This document shows positions 9,901 through 19,638 of a DNA stretch of 57,560 bases, in pieces. Origin of the DNA: Methylobacterium sp. E-005 (lineage in GTDB: Bacteria > Pseudomonadota > Alphaproteobacteria > Rhizobiales > Beijerinckiaceae). The stretch spans positions 1 through 57,560 of the forward strand of contig NZ_JAKSYG010000086.1 in NCBI RefSeq assembly GCF_022829725.1, written 5' to 3'. How positions within the stretch are numbered: the stretch's first letter is position 1; the number at the start of each line of letters is the position of its first letter. The position numbers were made by a program, and so were the translations under genes. The notes beneath the pieces are model-generated. The model searched no databases. It was given only the letters and a program-made list of their open reading frames with translations, and had not been told where the DNA came from.

Positions 9901-10149
9901 CACGCGTCGGGCGGCCGGAAGCCGTTCGTGCCGATCCCGGTCAAGCCGCCCCGGGGCGAGGCGCGCGACGTCGCCGCGATCGTGGCCGAGCATGCCGAGC
10001 GGCTGCGGGGGCTGGTCGCCCGGTTCATGACCGGGGAGGCGGCCTACACGGCCCGGCCCTATCCGCAATTCGCCAGCAAGTATGGGTCCTACGACCATCT
10101 CGCCCGGGTGCGCGAATGGTCGCTCGCCGGGGAGGAGGGCGGGGAGTAA
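6985..10149 (+). CDS. addB: Double-strand break repair protein AddB
   Basis: A 1054-residue protein matching the alphaproteobacterial AddB subunit of the AddAB helicase-nuclease, which processes double-strand ends for RecA loading. The N-terminal half is an inactive helicase-like region with LPTRRAARAL near residue 49 and no Walker A. The C-terminal RecB-type nuclease is clear: the segment LRARADRIEL followed by IVDYKTGAPP (about residues 907-931) supplies the PD-(D/E)XK acidic and Lys residues. The length is usual for the family. AddA is normally encoded immediately downstream with overlapping ends; here a palindromic repeat and an unrelated gene on the other strand follow, so addA must be elsewhere. 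Start ATG at 6985 precedes PPRQAVFTITRG, a typical family beginning. Confidence 0.92.
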   Translation: MPPRQAVFTITRGVPFLPTLADALLSGRLVGPVADDPLALAAVTLYLPTRRAARALSAILADRLGRDAPGQATLLPRMIPLGEADEAELDLAAEPLLEENADPLSAPMAPLERRLILARLVQAWAKTVDRTLLPLDAEVPFLVPSSPADAVGLAGDLERLMDALTVEGLPWSEIGAAVEAEYSRYFGLTLDFVKIAAENWPKLLAERGLADPVARARGLILAEERRLSRGVTQDPVIVAGSLGSVPATARLIAAVAKLPRGAVVLPGLDLDLDAAGWDGIDTGEGFSRVIAHGHPQAVLHRLLGPENLNLARAEIVALGEPDHGQAARAALLSQALRPADTTDAWAALDPAGRDADARLGLDGLALVEAADEREEALIVAVALRETLETPGATAALVTPDRGLAGRVAVELLRWGIVAEDSAGLALAGSPAGRLARLTGELAADLARNQADAIPARLIALLSHPMVRLGLPRADVVRGAAALEIGLLRGPVPAPGFLGLRTALAAERAGPPEHRPRAKRRLKDIDWDLAADLLDRLDLVFRDFPGPDGAGDCDLVETATRHREACDRLVAGPEDAPEAEADGSLSCLDALFDDLEMAAPGLMPGRFDDYATFFTSLARERMVGCSGEVPHPRLRILGLLEARLLSVDRVVLGGLDEGVWPVRTLTDAFLNRPMRERVGLNPPERRIGQMAHDFVQTLGCQDAVITRALKRDGAPTVPSRLIQRLRALAGDPNWDVVLAAGRRFAGLAARLDAAPPEPRLKRPAPKPDPALFPRSLSVTEIETLVRDPYSIFARHVLGLDPLDPLAAAPGVATRGSLVHEVFAAFARRHPRELPSDAAERLFNLAVNAFGDIEAEYPNLYAEWWPRYQRMAAAYLDWESQRRPGLTQVHPEVSGRWVIPMGRESFTLRARADRIELRPDGSACIVDYKTGAPPSAKMIFSGFSPQLTLEAAMLMHGAFTDLPKVKETPDLLYIHASGGRKPFVPIPVKPPRGEARDVAAIVAEHAERLRGLVARFMTGEAAYTARPYPQFASKYGSYDHLARVREWSLAGEEGGE

Positions 10150-10181
10150 CCGCCCTCGGTGCCGAGATAGATCCCGCCCGC

Positions 10182-10297
10182 GCCCTCATCCTGCGGTGCC
10201 GGAGCGCGGCGGAGGCCTCGAAGGGAGCGTCCAGATCGTGCTGCGATCCCTGGAGCTCTCCTTACGTGGCGGCTTCGCCGCACCTCAGGATGAGGGC
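10182..10297. repeat. Long palindromic intergenic repeat, copy 1
   Basis: Terminal inverted repeats of 18 bases (10182-10199 and 10280-10297, one mismatch) enclose about 80 bases that share order and wording with a second copy at 43034-43139 (ends CATCCTGNGGTGC, interior GGCCTCGAAGGGAGCGTCCAGATC against GCCTCGCAGGAGCCCTCCAGATG). The element lies between convergent addB and gcdH genes. It has no coding capacity and looks like a non-autonomous palindromic repeat family. Confidence 0.75.
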
Positions 10298-10322
10298 GCG
10301 GGCGAGAGGCGCGTTTTCGATC

Positions 10323-11552
<1,230 letters not shown>

Positions 11553-11664
11553 GGGAATCCTCGCCTGCAGAGGTTGCGTGGAGCCTCGCGGGCTCGCGCT
11601 TGGCGACACATTAGACCCGTGCCGGCCGTCGTCCAACGCGCGCGGTGACGCCGGGACCCGGTCG

Positions 11665-12594
11665 TCACGCCCGGCCGAGGAGCATCAGCCACGCTAGGGT
11701 CGTGAGCGGTGCCAGAATGGTCGAGACCAGCACGGAGGCCGCCACCATCCCGGTCTCGGTCCGGTAGCGGGCCGCCAACAGGTAGGCGTTGATCCCCACC
11801 GGCATGGCGGCGAACAGGGTGGCGACACCGGCATAGGCAGGCGGCATCGAGAAGACGTGGAAGGCCAGCACCCAGACCGCCAGCGGGTGCAGGAGGTTCT
11901 TCAGCAGCGCGATCACCAGGGCGCCCTTGAGATCGAACAGCACCCGATAACGCTTCAGGCCGGCGCCGAGCGCCACCAGCGCGCAGGTCGAGGCGGTACC
12001 CGCGAAGGCATCGATCAGGGACCGGACGATGCCGGCCGGCGCGACGCCGAGGCCCTTCATCGCCATGCCGATCAGGAGGGCCACGAAGATCGGGTTCTTC
12101 AGCAGAACCAGGGCGAGGCCCCGGATCCGCGCCAGGATCGGAAGGCCGGAATCGGACTCGATCAGGAAGGTGGCGCTGCCCATCATCAGGGGCAGGTGGA
12201 CGGCGAGCAGCATGAACAGCGGGAAGGCGCCGTCCTCGCCGTAGGCCTGGAGGATCATCGGCACGCCGACGAACACGGTGTTCGACTGGCTTGCCGCGAA
12301 GCCGTGCAGGATCGCGCCCCGCCGCTCGATCCCGGCACGTCGCCGGGCGATCAGGGTGCCGACGAACCACGACAGGCCGGCGCCGCCGAAATACGAGACC
12401 CAATAGGACCACGCCACGGTGCCGCTCATGCCGGGCTTCGTCAGCGTGGCGATGATCAGCGCCGGGACGGCGACCGCGAATACGTATTCCGACAGGCCGT
12501 CGCTGACCTTGTCGGAGAGCAGCCCCGCGAGCGCCGCCGCCCAGCCGATCAGGACGATCCCGAAGATCGGGGCGATGATGGCAATGGCGTTCAC
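11665..12594 (-). CDS. AEC (auxin efflux carrier) family permease
   Basis: A 309-residue integral membrane protein with about ten hydrophobic helices arranged as two five-helix repeats. It matches the AEC family, seen in segments such as [20 protein letters not shown] at the start, [13 protein letters not shown] in the middle and [16 protein letters not shown] near the end. Bacterial members export or import small dicarboxylates or amino acids such as malate or malonate; the substrate here is unknown. The start is a GTG at 12594 (VNAIAII), because the upstream frame has no hydrophobic or family sequence. It lies downstream of no obvious operon partner and ends about 110 bases upstream of the gcdH start on the same strand. 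Confidence 0.85.
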   Translation of the reverse strand: MNAIAIIAPIFGIVLIGWAAALAGLLSDKVSDGLSEYVFAVAVPALIIATLTKPGMSGTVAWSYWVSYFGGAGLSWFVGTLIARRRAGIERRGAILHGFAASQSNTVFVGVPMILQAYGEDGAFPLFMLLAVHLPLMMGSATFLIESDSGLPILARIRGLALVLLKNPIFVALLIGMAMKGLGVAPAGIVRSLIDAFAGTASTCALVALGAGLKRYRVLFDLKGALVIALLKNLLHPLAVWVLAFHVFSMPPAYAGVATLFAAMPVGINAYLLAARYRTETGMVAASVLVSTILAPLTTLAWLMLLGRA

Positions 12595-12716
12595 GGATCC
12601 GGGCGGTGTGCTGACGTGCGGGGTCTCGGCCCATAGCACGCCAATGCCGCCTTCAGCCTCGGCGCCGGAAGAATGGGGTGCCGGCGCTCGCCGCTGGGGA
12701 CGGCCCGCGCGCCGGC

Positions 12717-13196
12717 CTACTTGCCGTCCAGTACCTGAATCGGGTTCGTGCGCTGGCTCGCCGGGGGTTCCTTGGTCAGATTGGTGCCGCTCTCCCGCTG
12801 CGCCTTCACGTCCCGCGGCGAACCCGGTCCGCCGACGGCTTGGCCGCCCTCGTTGCTCTGGGTCGGAACGGTGCCGGAGGCGAGTTCGAGGCAGGTCACC
12901 ATCTCGACGTAGGAGGGGTAGCCGCCCGCCTTGAACTGATTCTGGCACTGCCGCTTGGCTGCCGGGGTGTAGTTGCCCCAGTGCCGCTCGGCCTCCTTCT
13001 TGGCCTCCCGCTCCGAACGGAGGCAGCCGTCATAATTGGCCTGATCGCTGATCGACGTGTTGGCGACCTGGGCCGACTGGCAGGTCCGCTCGACGTCGAG
13101 GTTGGGCACCGCATCGGCGCGGGCGGCGGATGGCGCCAGTGCCAGGGTCAGGAGGGCGAGGGAACCGGGCACCATCGCTCGGAAACGGGTCGTCAT
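12717..13196 (-). CDS. Small exported Cys-containing protein of unknown function
   Basis: A 159-residue protein with a clear Sec signal peptide (MTTRFRAMVPGSLALLTLAL, cleavage likely after PSAARA). The mature part holds four cysteines (ERTCQSAQ, DGCLRSE, RQCQNQF, VTCLELA) in a short helical domain, followed by a low-complexity Gly/Ser/Pro tail. The spaced cysteines suggest disulfides in the periplasm. I do not recognise a named family, although small secreted proteins of this kind are common in Methylobacterium. It sits 92 bases downstream of the trans-sulfuration enzyme on the same strand and may share its transcript. The long open frame extending upstream of 13196 is a shadow of that neighbour. 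Confidence 0.72.
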   Translation of the reverse strand: MTTRFRAMVPGSLALLTLALAPSAARADAVPNLDVERTCQSAQVANTSISDQANYDGCLRSEREAKKEAERHWGNYTPAAKRQCQNQFKAGGYPSYVEMVTCLELASGTVPTQSNEGGQAVGGPGSPRDVKAQRESGTNLTKEPPASQRTNPIQVLDGK

Positions 13197-13288
13197 GACA
13201 GGGGGCTCGCGGTGAGGGGCGGACTGCCCCGACGGGTTTGCCGGCACAACGCGCCAGAAGCCCGTTCGGCACCACGGGCCGCCGCAGG

Positions 13289-14491
13289 TCAGCCCGCGTG
13301 GGAACGGCGCAGGGCCCGGTCGAGGTCGGCGAAGAGATCGTCCGTATCCTCGATACCGGTGGAGAGGCGCAGCAGGTCCGGCGGGCAGGGGCTGCCTGGA
13401 CCCTCCACCGAGGCCCGGTGCTCGATCAGGCTCTCGACGCCGCCGAGCGAGGTTGCCCGCTTCCACAGCCGCACCCGCGCCGCCGTCGCGATGGCGCCCG
13501 CCTCGCCGCCCGCGACCCGGATCGACAGCATGAAGCCGAACCCATCCCGCATCTGCCGGCGGGCAATGGCATGTCCGGGATCCTCCGGGAGCCCCGGATA
13601 AAGGACGTGGGTCACGGATGGGTGCCCGGTCAGCCGCTCGGCGAGCCGCAGGGCGCCTGCCGATTGGGCCGCCGCCCGCAGGTGCAGGGTGCGCAGGGAG
13701 CGCATCAGCAGATAGGCCTCGAACGGCCCCAGGATGCCACCGCTGCCCGCGCGGATCCCGCGGATCCGCGCCCAGAACGCGTCCTCCCGCGCAGCCGCCA
13801 GCACGCCCGCCACCACGTCGGAATGACCGTTGAGGATCTTGGTGGCCGAATGCATCACGATGTCGGCGCCAAGTTCCAGCGGGCGCGTGTGCACCGGCGA
13901 GGCGGCGGTGGAATCGACCGCCAGGTGCGCTCCGGCGGCATGAGCGATCTCCGCGGCGGCAGCGATGTCGGTGACCGTCCACAGCGGGTTGCCGGGCGTC
14001 TCGATCCAGACGAGCTTGGTCTTTCCGGGCTCGATAGCGTGGCGCAGGGCGTCGCGGTCGTCCGTGTCCACGAAGGTCAGGGTCAGACCGCGCCGGGGCG
14101 CCTCCTCGCGCAGCCAGCGCTTGAGTGCCCAGTACATGACGGTGCCGGCGACGACGTGATCGCCCGGCTCCAGGGCGCCGAACACCGCGGTGGCGGCTGC
14201 CATGCCGGAGCCGAACAGCAGGGCGCCGGCTTCCGCGCCCTCCAGCATCGCCAGAACGGACTCGGCCTCGCGCACCGTGGCGTTGTCGGGCCGCGCGTAG
14301 CAATAGCCCGAACTGTAACCGTTGTCGGGATCGCGGATGAAGGTCGTGGAGACGTGGAGCGGCATCACCACCGCCCGGGTCTCGGGCTCGATCCGGCCCA
14401 TGGCCTGCGCGGCGAGGCTTCTCCGCGCGAAAGCCGGTGTACCGTCGGGCTGTGTATCCGCCGGCCCCTCTGGCGCGTTAGGCTGTGACAT
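13289..14491 (-). CDS. PLP-dependent trans-sulfuration enzyme (cystathionine gamma-synthase/lyase family)
   Basis: A 400-residue Cys/Met-metabolism PLP enzyme. Visible motifs are the phosphate-binding GSGMAAATAVFGAL (about residue 90), the cofactor-contact VWIETPGNPLW (about residue 162), and SATKILNGHSDVVAGV (about residue 216) whose Lys forms the Schiff base. The N-terminal PLHVSTTFIRDPDNGYSSGYCYARPDNAT contains the neighbouring-subunit Tyr and Arg. Family members make or cleave cystathionine, or release methanethiol, or act directly on O-acyl-homoserine; the motifs do not settle which. Start at 14491 (MSQPNAPEG) is preferred; upstream codons overlap the divergent tspO start. It lies 79 bases from tspO on the opposite strand. 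Confidence 0.88.
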   Translation of the reverse strand: MSQPNAPEGPADTQPDGTPAFARRSLAAQAMGRIEPETRAVVMPLHVSTTFIRDPDNGYSSGYCYARPDNATVREAESVLAMLEGAEAGALLFGSGMAAATAVFGALEPGDHVVAGTVMYWALKRWLREEAPRRGLTLTFVDTDDRDALRHAIEPGKTKLVWIETPGNPLWTVTDIAAAAEIAHAAGAHLAVDSTAASPVHTRPLELGADIVMHSATKILNGHSDVVAGVLAAAREDAFWARIRGIRAGSGGILGPFEAYLLMRSLRTLHLRAAAQSAGALRLAERLTGHPSVTHVLYPGLPEDPGHAIARRQMRDGFGFMLSIRVAGGEAGAIATAARVRLWKRATSLGGVESLIEHRASVEGPGSPCPPDLLRLSTGIEDTDDLFADLDRALRRSHAG

Positions 14492-14570
14492 CTGGCGATT
14501 CCCGGCGGATGGAGAGGGGCGCGTGCCACGGGCCGTCGCCCTCGGCAACCCGCCCTCGGAGACGGATGTC

Positions 14571-15089
14571 ATGATCACCGCCACACAGGTGCCCGAGGGC
14601 TCTGCCCTGCCGCGCTGGCTCCGGCTCGCCGCCGCGATCCTGCCGGTCGCGGTCACCGCGGCGATCGGCTCGGTGGCGACGCAGGCCGAGATCCCGGGCT
14701 GGTACGCCAGCCTGAACAAGCCGGCCTTCAACCCGCCGAACTGGGTGTTCCCGGTGGCCTGGACAATCCTCTACACGATGATCGCGATCGCGCTCTGGCG
14801 GCTCATCGGCGCCATGCCGCGCACCGGGCCGAGCCGGGAGGGCTGGTGGCTGGCGCTCGCCGCGTTCCTGATCCAGATCGCCCTCAACGCCGCCTGGACG
14901 CCGGTGTTCTTCACCGCCCACGCGATCGGCACCGGGCTGGTCGTGGTGGCGATGCTGCTGGTGATGGTGCTCTGGACCATCCGGCTCACCTGGCGGTTCG
15001 ACCGGCTCGCGGCCTGGCTGCTCGTGCCCTATGCGGTCTGGGTGGCCTTCGCGACGCTGCTCAACGCCGCGATCTTGCGGATGAACTGA
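14571..15089 (+). CDS. tspO: TspO/MBR-family tryptophan-rich sensory protein
   Basis: A 172-residue membrane protein with five predicted helices. The TspO core is clear: WYASLNKPAFNPPNWVFPVAW, then ALWRL, then NAAWTPVFF and WLLVPYAVWVAFATLLN. Such proteins bind porphyrins and tetrapyrrole intermediates in the membrane and, in photosynthetic alphaproteobacteria, modulate oxygen-dependent pigment gene expression. Start ATG at 14571 follows a GGAGACGG stretch; an ATG is present further upstream but belongs to the opposite-strand gene. The length is slightly above the usual 155-160 residues because of an N-terminal extension. Divergent from the trans-sulfuration enzyme. Confidence 0.9.
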   Translation: MITATQVPEGSALPRWLRLAAAILPVAVTAAIGSVATQAEIPGWYASLNKPAFNPPNWVFPVAWTILYTMIAIALWRLIGAMPRTGPSREGWWLALAAFLIQIALNAAWTPVFFTAHAIGTGLVVVAMLLVMVLWTIRLTWRFDRLAAWLLVPYAVWVAFATLLNAAILRMN

Positions 15090-15264
15090 GCGGGTCTCAG
15101 GGCAAGCCCTCCAAGCTGTTTGGGCCGGCGACGAGGATCGCAATGCGTGGCTCCAACGATCGGAAAGAGTACCACCCCCATCCCTGGCCCCTCCCCACAA
15201 GGGAGACGAGAACGCCCTCGACTCCCGTCCCGGTGCTTCCGCAAACACCTTAAGCGGGCTGGGC

Positions 15265-15795
15265 TCAGTGCCCGCTGCTCGCCGATTCATCGCCCGCCGG
15301 CTTCCCGTCGTCCCGGGCGCGGTGGAGCAGGAAGATCGCGAACACCATCGTGAGGATCAGCCCTGCGAGAACCCCGAGTTCGATCATCGAGGCCTGGAAC
15401 AGCGCCTGCTTCTCGGGCGACCAGTCCTTGGCGTGCATGATCTCCGAGGATTGCAGGGTGATGACCAGAACCCGCCGGATCGAGGCGATCAGCCCGACGA
15501 TCAGGAATGGCTCGCAGGTCAATGTGCCCGACCGCATCGAGACCCGCACCGTGTGCAGGATCTCGATCAGCATCAGCAGGAACAGCAGCCGGTCGACCAC
15601 CTCCAGGATCTGCTGGGCGCTTCCCAGGGCCTTGAAGGCATCCAGGGTCAATCCGGCCGCATCGATCAGCGCCACGAGCGCGGTCATCGCCAGCAGGAGC
15701 CCGAGTGCTGCGTAGATCGTGTGCTCCGTGTGGAGAAAGATCGTGCTGGCGATCTTCGTCAGGCGACCCTGGTCCTCGGTCTCGTGCGGCATCAT
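15265..15795 (-). CDS. PsiE-like (phosphate-starvation-inducible E family) membrane protein
   Basis: A 176-residue protein with four hydrophobic helices. A short polar N-terminus is followed by HTIYAALGLLLAMTALVALID, then ILEVVDRLLFLLMLIEILHTVRVS, then EPFLIVGLIASIRRVLVIT, and a last helix before the charged tail. The central EVVDRLLFLLMLIEILHT with the following FLIVGLIASIRR is the PsiE family pattern. The function is unknown beyond phosphate-starvation induction in enterobacteria. The start is taken at the first ATG of a double Met at 15795, after a G-rich stretch. It precedes no obvious partner, but the next gene on the strand upstream is another small membrane protein. Confidence 0.75.
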   Translation of the reverse strand: MMPHETEDQGRLTKIASTIFLHTEHTIYAALGLLLAMTALVALIDAAGLTLDAFKALGSAQQILEVVDRLLFLLMLIEILHTVRVSMRSGTLTCEPFLIVGLIASIRRVLVITLQSSEIMHAKDWSPEKQALFQASMIELGVLAGLILTMVFAIFLLHRARDDGKPAGDESASSGH

Positions 15796-15862
15796 ACCCC
15801 CCGGAAGTATCCGGTGAAGATAAGCGTCTGCGCCGTACGTCCAGTCCGGCGGAACGTGATCC

Positions 15863-16420
15863 TCAGTGGAAGAACGGCAGCGCGTGCGGCGCGAGGTAGC
15901 CGAAGCCGAGGAGCGTCGCCCCGGCAAGGCCCAGGAAGCCGCCGGCAAAGACCAGCAGCGTGATCCCGGTGATCACCTCCGCGGAGGCCAGCACGATGCC
16001 GATCTGGAACGCCGCCGAGGCCAGCTCGTAATGGTGGTAGCGCAGCAGGGCGAGGTCGCGCCGGCCTTCGGAGGCCTTAGCCTTGTCGGAGAGTTCCCGA
16101 CGGCCCTCGCCGGTCGCCGGTTCCGAGTCCCAGCGCGCCAGGGTCTTGGCCCATTCGGCGCGCTTGGCCGCGATCGCGTCCTGGTTCGGGCCCGGCGGTA
16201 CCAGCGCCAGGGCCTCGTCGGCGGTCTTGAGCACGGTCGAGCGGATCGTGCGGGCCTGGAAGTAGGCCCATTGGTTGGCGGCCTCGACATTGGCGCCGAT
16301 CGACTCCGTCTGCGACGCCTTGCCCAGGGTCTCGCTGAAGGCGAGGAACAGCGCCAGGACCGAGATCAGCAGCGCCACACGCTTGTTCGAACCTTCGACC
16401 GCCCCATGACCACCCGACAT
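15863..16420 (-). CDS. DUF4337 membrane protein
   Basis: A 185-residue protein with the DUF4337 layout: an N-terminal helix RVALLISVLALFLAFSETL, a middle segment containing ANQWAYFQARTIRSTVLKTADEAL, a basic coiled region (EGRRELSDKAKASEGRRDLALLRYHHYELASAAFQIGIVLAS), and two C-terminal helices that end in PHALPFFH. The family is widespread in proteobacteria and its role is unknown. It starts at 16420 and lies 67 bases upstream of the PsiE-like gene on the same strand, so the two may be cotranscribed. Confidence 0.8.
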   Translation of the reverse strand: MSGGHGAVEGSNKRVALLISVLALFLAFSETLGKASQTESIGANVEAANQWAYFQARTIRSTVLKTADEALALVPPGPNQDAIAAKRAEWAKTLARWDSEPATGEGRRELSDKAKASEGRRDLALLRYHHYELASAAFQIGIVLASAEVITGITLLVFAGGFLGLAGATLLGFGYLAPHALPFFH

Positions 16421-16494
16421 CGCTGATCGCTTCCCCGCTTGATTCGTCGGCGGGAGTCACAGCGCATCGCGGCCCGGTGCGCAATGCGGATCGC

Positions 16495-19400
16495 CTATTC
16501 CGCGGCGATCCGCGGCGCCGGGTGACCGTCATTGGCCGGATGCGCCGGGTCGAAGGCGACTTCATCCTCCGGATCGTCGCGCTCGCCGACGAAGCGGCTG
16601 AAGACCCGCTTCAGCAGGCGCGAGAGGTCGTCCATCAGCACGAAGAACGCCGGTACGAAGACCAGCGACAGCACGGTGGAGACGAGCAGGCCGCCGATCA
16701 CCGCCACCGCCATCGGCGCACGGAACTCGCCGCCGATCCCGTAGGCCAGGGCGGAGGGCACCATGCCGGCCGCCATGGCGATCGTGGTCATCACGATCGG
16801 CCGGGCGCGCTTGCGGCCGGCATCGACGATCGCCTCGTTGCGATCGACCCCGGCGCGGATCTGCTCCACGGCGAAATCCACCAGCATGATGGCGTTCTTG
16901 GTCACCACGCCCATCAGCATCAGGATGCCGATCACCACCGGCATCGAGATCGGCATGTGGCAGATCAGGAGCGCCAGGATCGCGCCGCCGATGGAGAGCG
17001 GCAGCGAGAACAGGATGGTCAGCGGCTGCAGGAAGTTGCCGAACAGCAGGATCAGCACGCCGAACACCATCATCAGGCCGGCGCCCATGGCGAGGGCAAA
17101 ACCCTCGAACACCTCGCCCATCACCTCGGCGTCGCCCGTCTGGCTGATCGTCACCCCGGGCGGCAGGTTTTTGGCGGCGGGCAGATTCATGACCTGCTTG
17201 ATCAACTCGGCCAGCGCGTCCGAGCCCTGCATGTCGCCCTCCAGCGCCACACGCACCGCGCGGTCGTAGCGGTCGATGCCGGTCGGCCCCTGGCCGAGGC
17301 TGATATCGGCGACGGTCGCGAGCGGCACCGCGGCTCCACCCTTGACCGGCACCTTCAGGGTCTCGAATTCGGAGAGCCGGCCGCGCAGGCTTTCGGGGAG
17401 CTGCACGCGGATCGGGATCTGCCGGTCGGTGGCGTTGAACTTGGCGAGGTTCATGCCGATGTCGCCGATCGTGCCGACCCGCACGGTCTCCGCGATCGTG
17501 TCGGTGGAGACGCCGAGATCGGCCGCCACAGCGGGTTTCGGACGGATCCGAACCTCGGTGCGATCGAGCGGCGCCGTCGACATGACGTTGACGAGGTGCG
17601 GGATCTGCTGCGCCTCGCGTTGAAGCTTGGCGGCGACCTCCGCGACCACCGCCTTGTCGGGGCCTGCGATGATCAGCGCGAGGTCGCGCTGCCCGTTCTC
17701 GCGGAGTGCCCAGAAACGGAGATCCGGCTCCTCGCGCAGGATCGCGGAGACTTCGGCATCCACCTGCTTTTGGGTGCGATGACGGGTGTTCTTCGGGGTG
17801 AGGTTGATGGTCAGGCTGGCGAGCCGCACTTCTTTCTTGCCCGGCAATTGCCGGCCGCCATCGACGAAGACACTCTTCACCTCGGGCAGTTCGCGGATCT
17901 TCGCCTCGATCCGATCGCTCACCCGAACCGTGTCCTGGAGCCGCGCGCCGGGCGGCAATTCGAGGACGAACAGCGTGCGCGCCTGATCCTCCGCCGGCAG
18001 GAAGCCTGCGGGCAGCAGGCCTGTGGAGGCGATCGAGGCGGCAAAGCACGCGATGCCGAGCACCAGCGTGATGAATTTGTGCCGTACCGACCACGCCACG
18101 AGGCGGGTGTAGCCGCGCATGATGAAGCCGTCGCGCGTGTGGTCCGGCCCGTGGTCGCGGAGGAAATAGGCGGCGAGGAGCGGCGTGATCAGGCGGGCGA
18201 CCAGGAGCGACATGAACACGGCGGCCGCGATGGTCAGGCCGAACTGCTTGAAATACTGGCCGGCGATGCCGCCCATGAAGGATACGGGCGAGAAGATCGC
18301 CATGATGGTCGCCGTGATGGCGATGACCGCCAGCCCGATCTCGTCGGCGGCCTCCAGGGCGGCCCGATAGGGCGACTTCCCCATCCGCATGTGGCGGACG
18401 ATGTTCTCGATCTCCACGATCGCGTCGTCGACCAAGATGCCGGTCACCAGCGTGATCGCCAGGAGGCTGACGGCGTTGAGCGAGAAGCCCAGCGCACTCA
18501 TCACCCAGAAGGTCGGCAGCACCGAGAGCGGCAGCGCCACCGCGGCGATCAAGGTCGCCCGCCAATCACGCAGGAACAGCAGCACGACCACGACGGCGAG
18601 GGCGGCGCCCTCGATCAGGCCCATCATGGCCGAGTGGTAGTTGCCGATCGTGTTGTCGACGCTTGTGTCGATCAGGTCGAAGCGGACGTCGGGGTTGGCG
18701 GCGTGGAGCGCCGCGATCTTCCTGGCGACGCCGACCGAGACGTCCGCGTCGCTGGCGCCGCTGGCCCGGGAGATCGCGAAGGCGACCACCGGCTCGCCGT
18801 TGAAGCGCGCGAAGGTGCGGGGCTCCTCGGCGGTGTCGGAGAGGGTCGCGAGCTCGTCGAGGCGGACCTTGCGGTTGCCCGGCATGACGATCGAGGTCTT
18901 GGCCAGCGTCTCCAGGCTCGCCGAGGCGGCGAGCGCCCGGATCGATTGCTCCTGGCCGCCGATCTCGGCTCGGCCGCCGGCCATATCGGCGGAGGTCAGG
19001 CGCAATTGCCGGTTCACGTCCGCGGCGGTGATGCCCAATGCCAGAAGCCTGTCGGGCTTCAGGGTGACGCGGATCTCCCGCGCGACGCCACCCAAGCGCT
19101 CGACGCCGCCCACGCCCTTCACGCTCTGGAGCCCGCGGGCCACCACGTCGTCCACGAACCACGATAAGTCTTCGGGCGTCATGGCGGGCGCGGAGGCGCC
19201 GTAGACCATGATCGGCAGGCCGGCGATCTCGACGCGGGAGACGATCGGCTCGTCGATGGTGCGCGGCAGGTTCTGGCGGATCTTGGCGATGGCGTCCTTG
19301 ACGTCGTTGGTCGCCCGATCCTGGTTCACCTCCAGCCGGAACTCGATCGTGGTGGTCGAGATGCCCTCCGTGATCGTCGAGAGGATGTGCTTGACGCCCT

Positions 19401-19629
19401 TCACGCCGGCGATCGAATCCTCGACCCACTTGGTGACCTGGGTCTGAAGCTCGGCCGGCGCGGCCCCCGACTGCGTGATCGTCACTGCGACGATCGGGAT
19501 GTCGATGTTGGGGAACCGGGTGATCGGCAGTGAGCGGAAGCTCACCAGCCCGAGGATCATCAGGACGAGGAACAGCACCACCGACGGGAGCGGCTTGCGG
19601 ATTGCCCAGGCGGAGACGTTGAGGCGCAT
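16495..19629 (-). CDS. RND multidrug-efflux inner-membrane permease (HAE1 type)
   Basis: A 1044-residue AcrB/MexB-class transporter of the usual length. It begins with the N-terminal helix AWAIRKPLPSVVLFLVLMILGL, has a large first periplasmic loop, then the TM4 segment ending LVTGILVDDAIVEIENIVRHM, which holds the paired Asp residues of the proton relay. The second half repeats the fold and has the motif MGVVTKNAIMLVDFAVEQIRAG followed by RARPIVMTTIAMAAGMVPSAL. It is driven by the proton gradient and needs a periplasmic adaptor and an outer-membrane channel. The adaptor gene ends 9 bases upstream on the same strand; no outer-membrane factor or regulator is in the window. The substrate range cannot be deduced. 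Confidence 0.93.
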   Translation of the reverse strand: MRLNVSAWAIRKPLPSVVLFLVLMILGLVSFRSLPITRFPNIDIPIVAVTITQSGAAPAELQTQVTKWVEDSIAGVKGVKHILSTITEGISTTTIEFRLEVNQDRATNDVKDAIAKIRQNLPRTIDEPIVSRVEIAGLPIMVYGASAPAMTPEDLSWFVDDVVARGLQSVKGVGGVERLGGVAREIRVTLKPDRLLALGITAADVNRQLRLTSADMAGGRAEIGGQEQSIRALAASASLETLAKTSIVMPGNRKVRLDELATLSDTAEEPRTFARFNGEPVVAFAISRASGASDADVSVGVARKIAALHAANPDVRFDLIDTSVDNTIGNYHSAMMGLIEGAALAVVVVLLFLRDWRATLIAAVALPLSVLPTFWVMSALGFSLNAVSLLAITLVTGILVDDAIVEIENIVRHMRMGKSPYRAALEAADEIGLAVIAITATIMAIFSPVSFMGGIAGQYFKQFGLTIAAAVFMSLLVARLITPLLAAYFLRDHGPDHTRDGFIMRGYTRLVAWSVRHKFITLVLGIACFAASIASTGLLPAGFLPAEDQARTLFVLELPPGARLQDTVRVSDRIEAKIRELPEVKSVFVDGGRQLPGKKEVRLASLTINLTPKNTRHRTQKQVDAEVSAILREEPDLRFWALRENGQRDLALIIAGPDKAVVAEVAAKLQREAQQIPHLVNVMSTAPLDRTEVRIRPKPAVAADLGVSTDTIAETVRVGTIGDIGMNLAKFNATDRQIPIRVQLPESLRGRLSEFETLKVPVKGGAAVPLATVADISLGQGPTGIDRYDRAVRVALEGDMQGSDALAELIKQVMNLPAAKNLPPGVTISQTGDAEVMGEVFEGFALAMGAGLMMVFGVLILLFGNFLQPLTILFSLPLSIGGAILALLICHMPISMPVVIGILMLMGVVTKNAIMLVDFAVEQIRAGVDRNEAIVDAGRKRARPIVMTTIAMAAGMVPSALAYGIGGEFRAPMAVAVIGGLLVSTVLSLVFVPAFFVLMDDLSRLLKRVFSRFVGERDDPEDEVAFDPAHPANDGHPAPRIAAE

Positions 19630-19638
19630 GGCTCGGTC

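Noticed and set aside
7054..10098. Minus-strand open frame of 1014 codons over addB
   Set aside because: Antisense shadow of addB with no recognisable domain and biased Gly/Arg/Gln composition.
16477..19167. Plus-strand open frame of 896 codons over the RND permease
   Set aside because: Antisense shadow; His/Arg/Asp-rich with no fold, while the opposite strand encodes a perfect RND pump.
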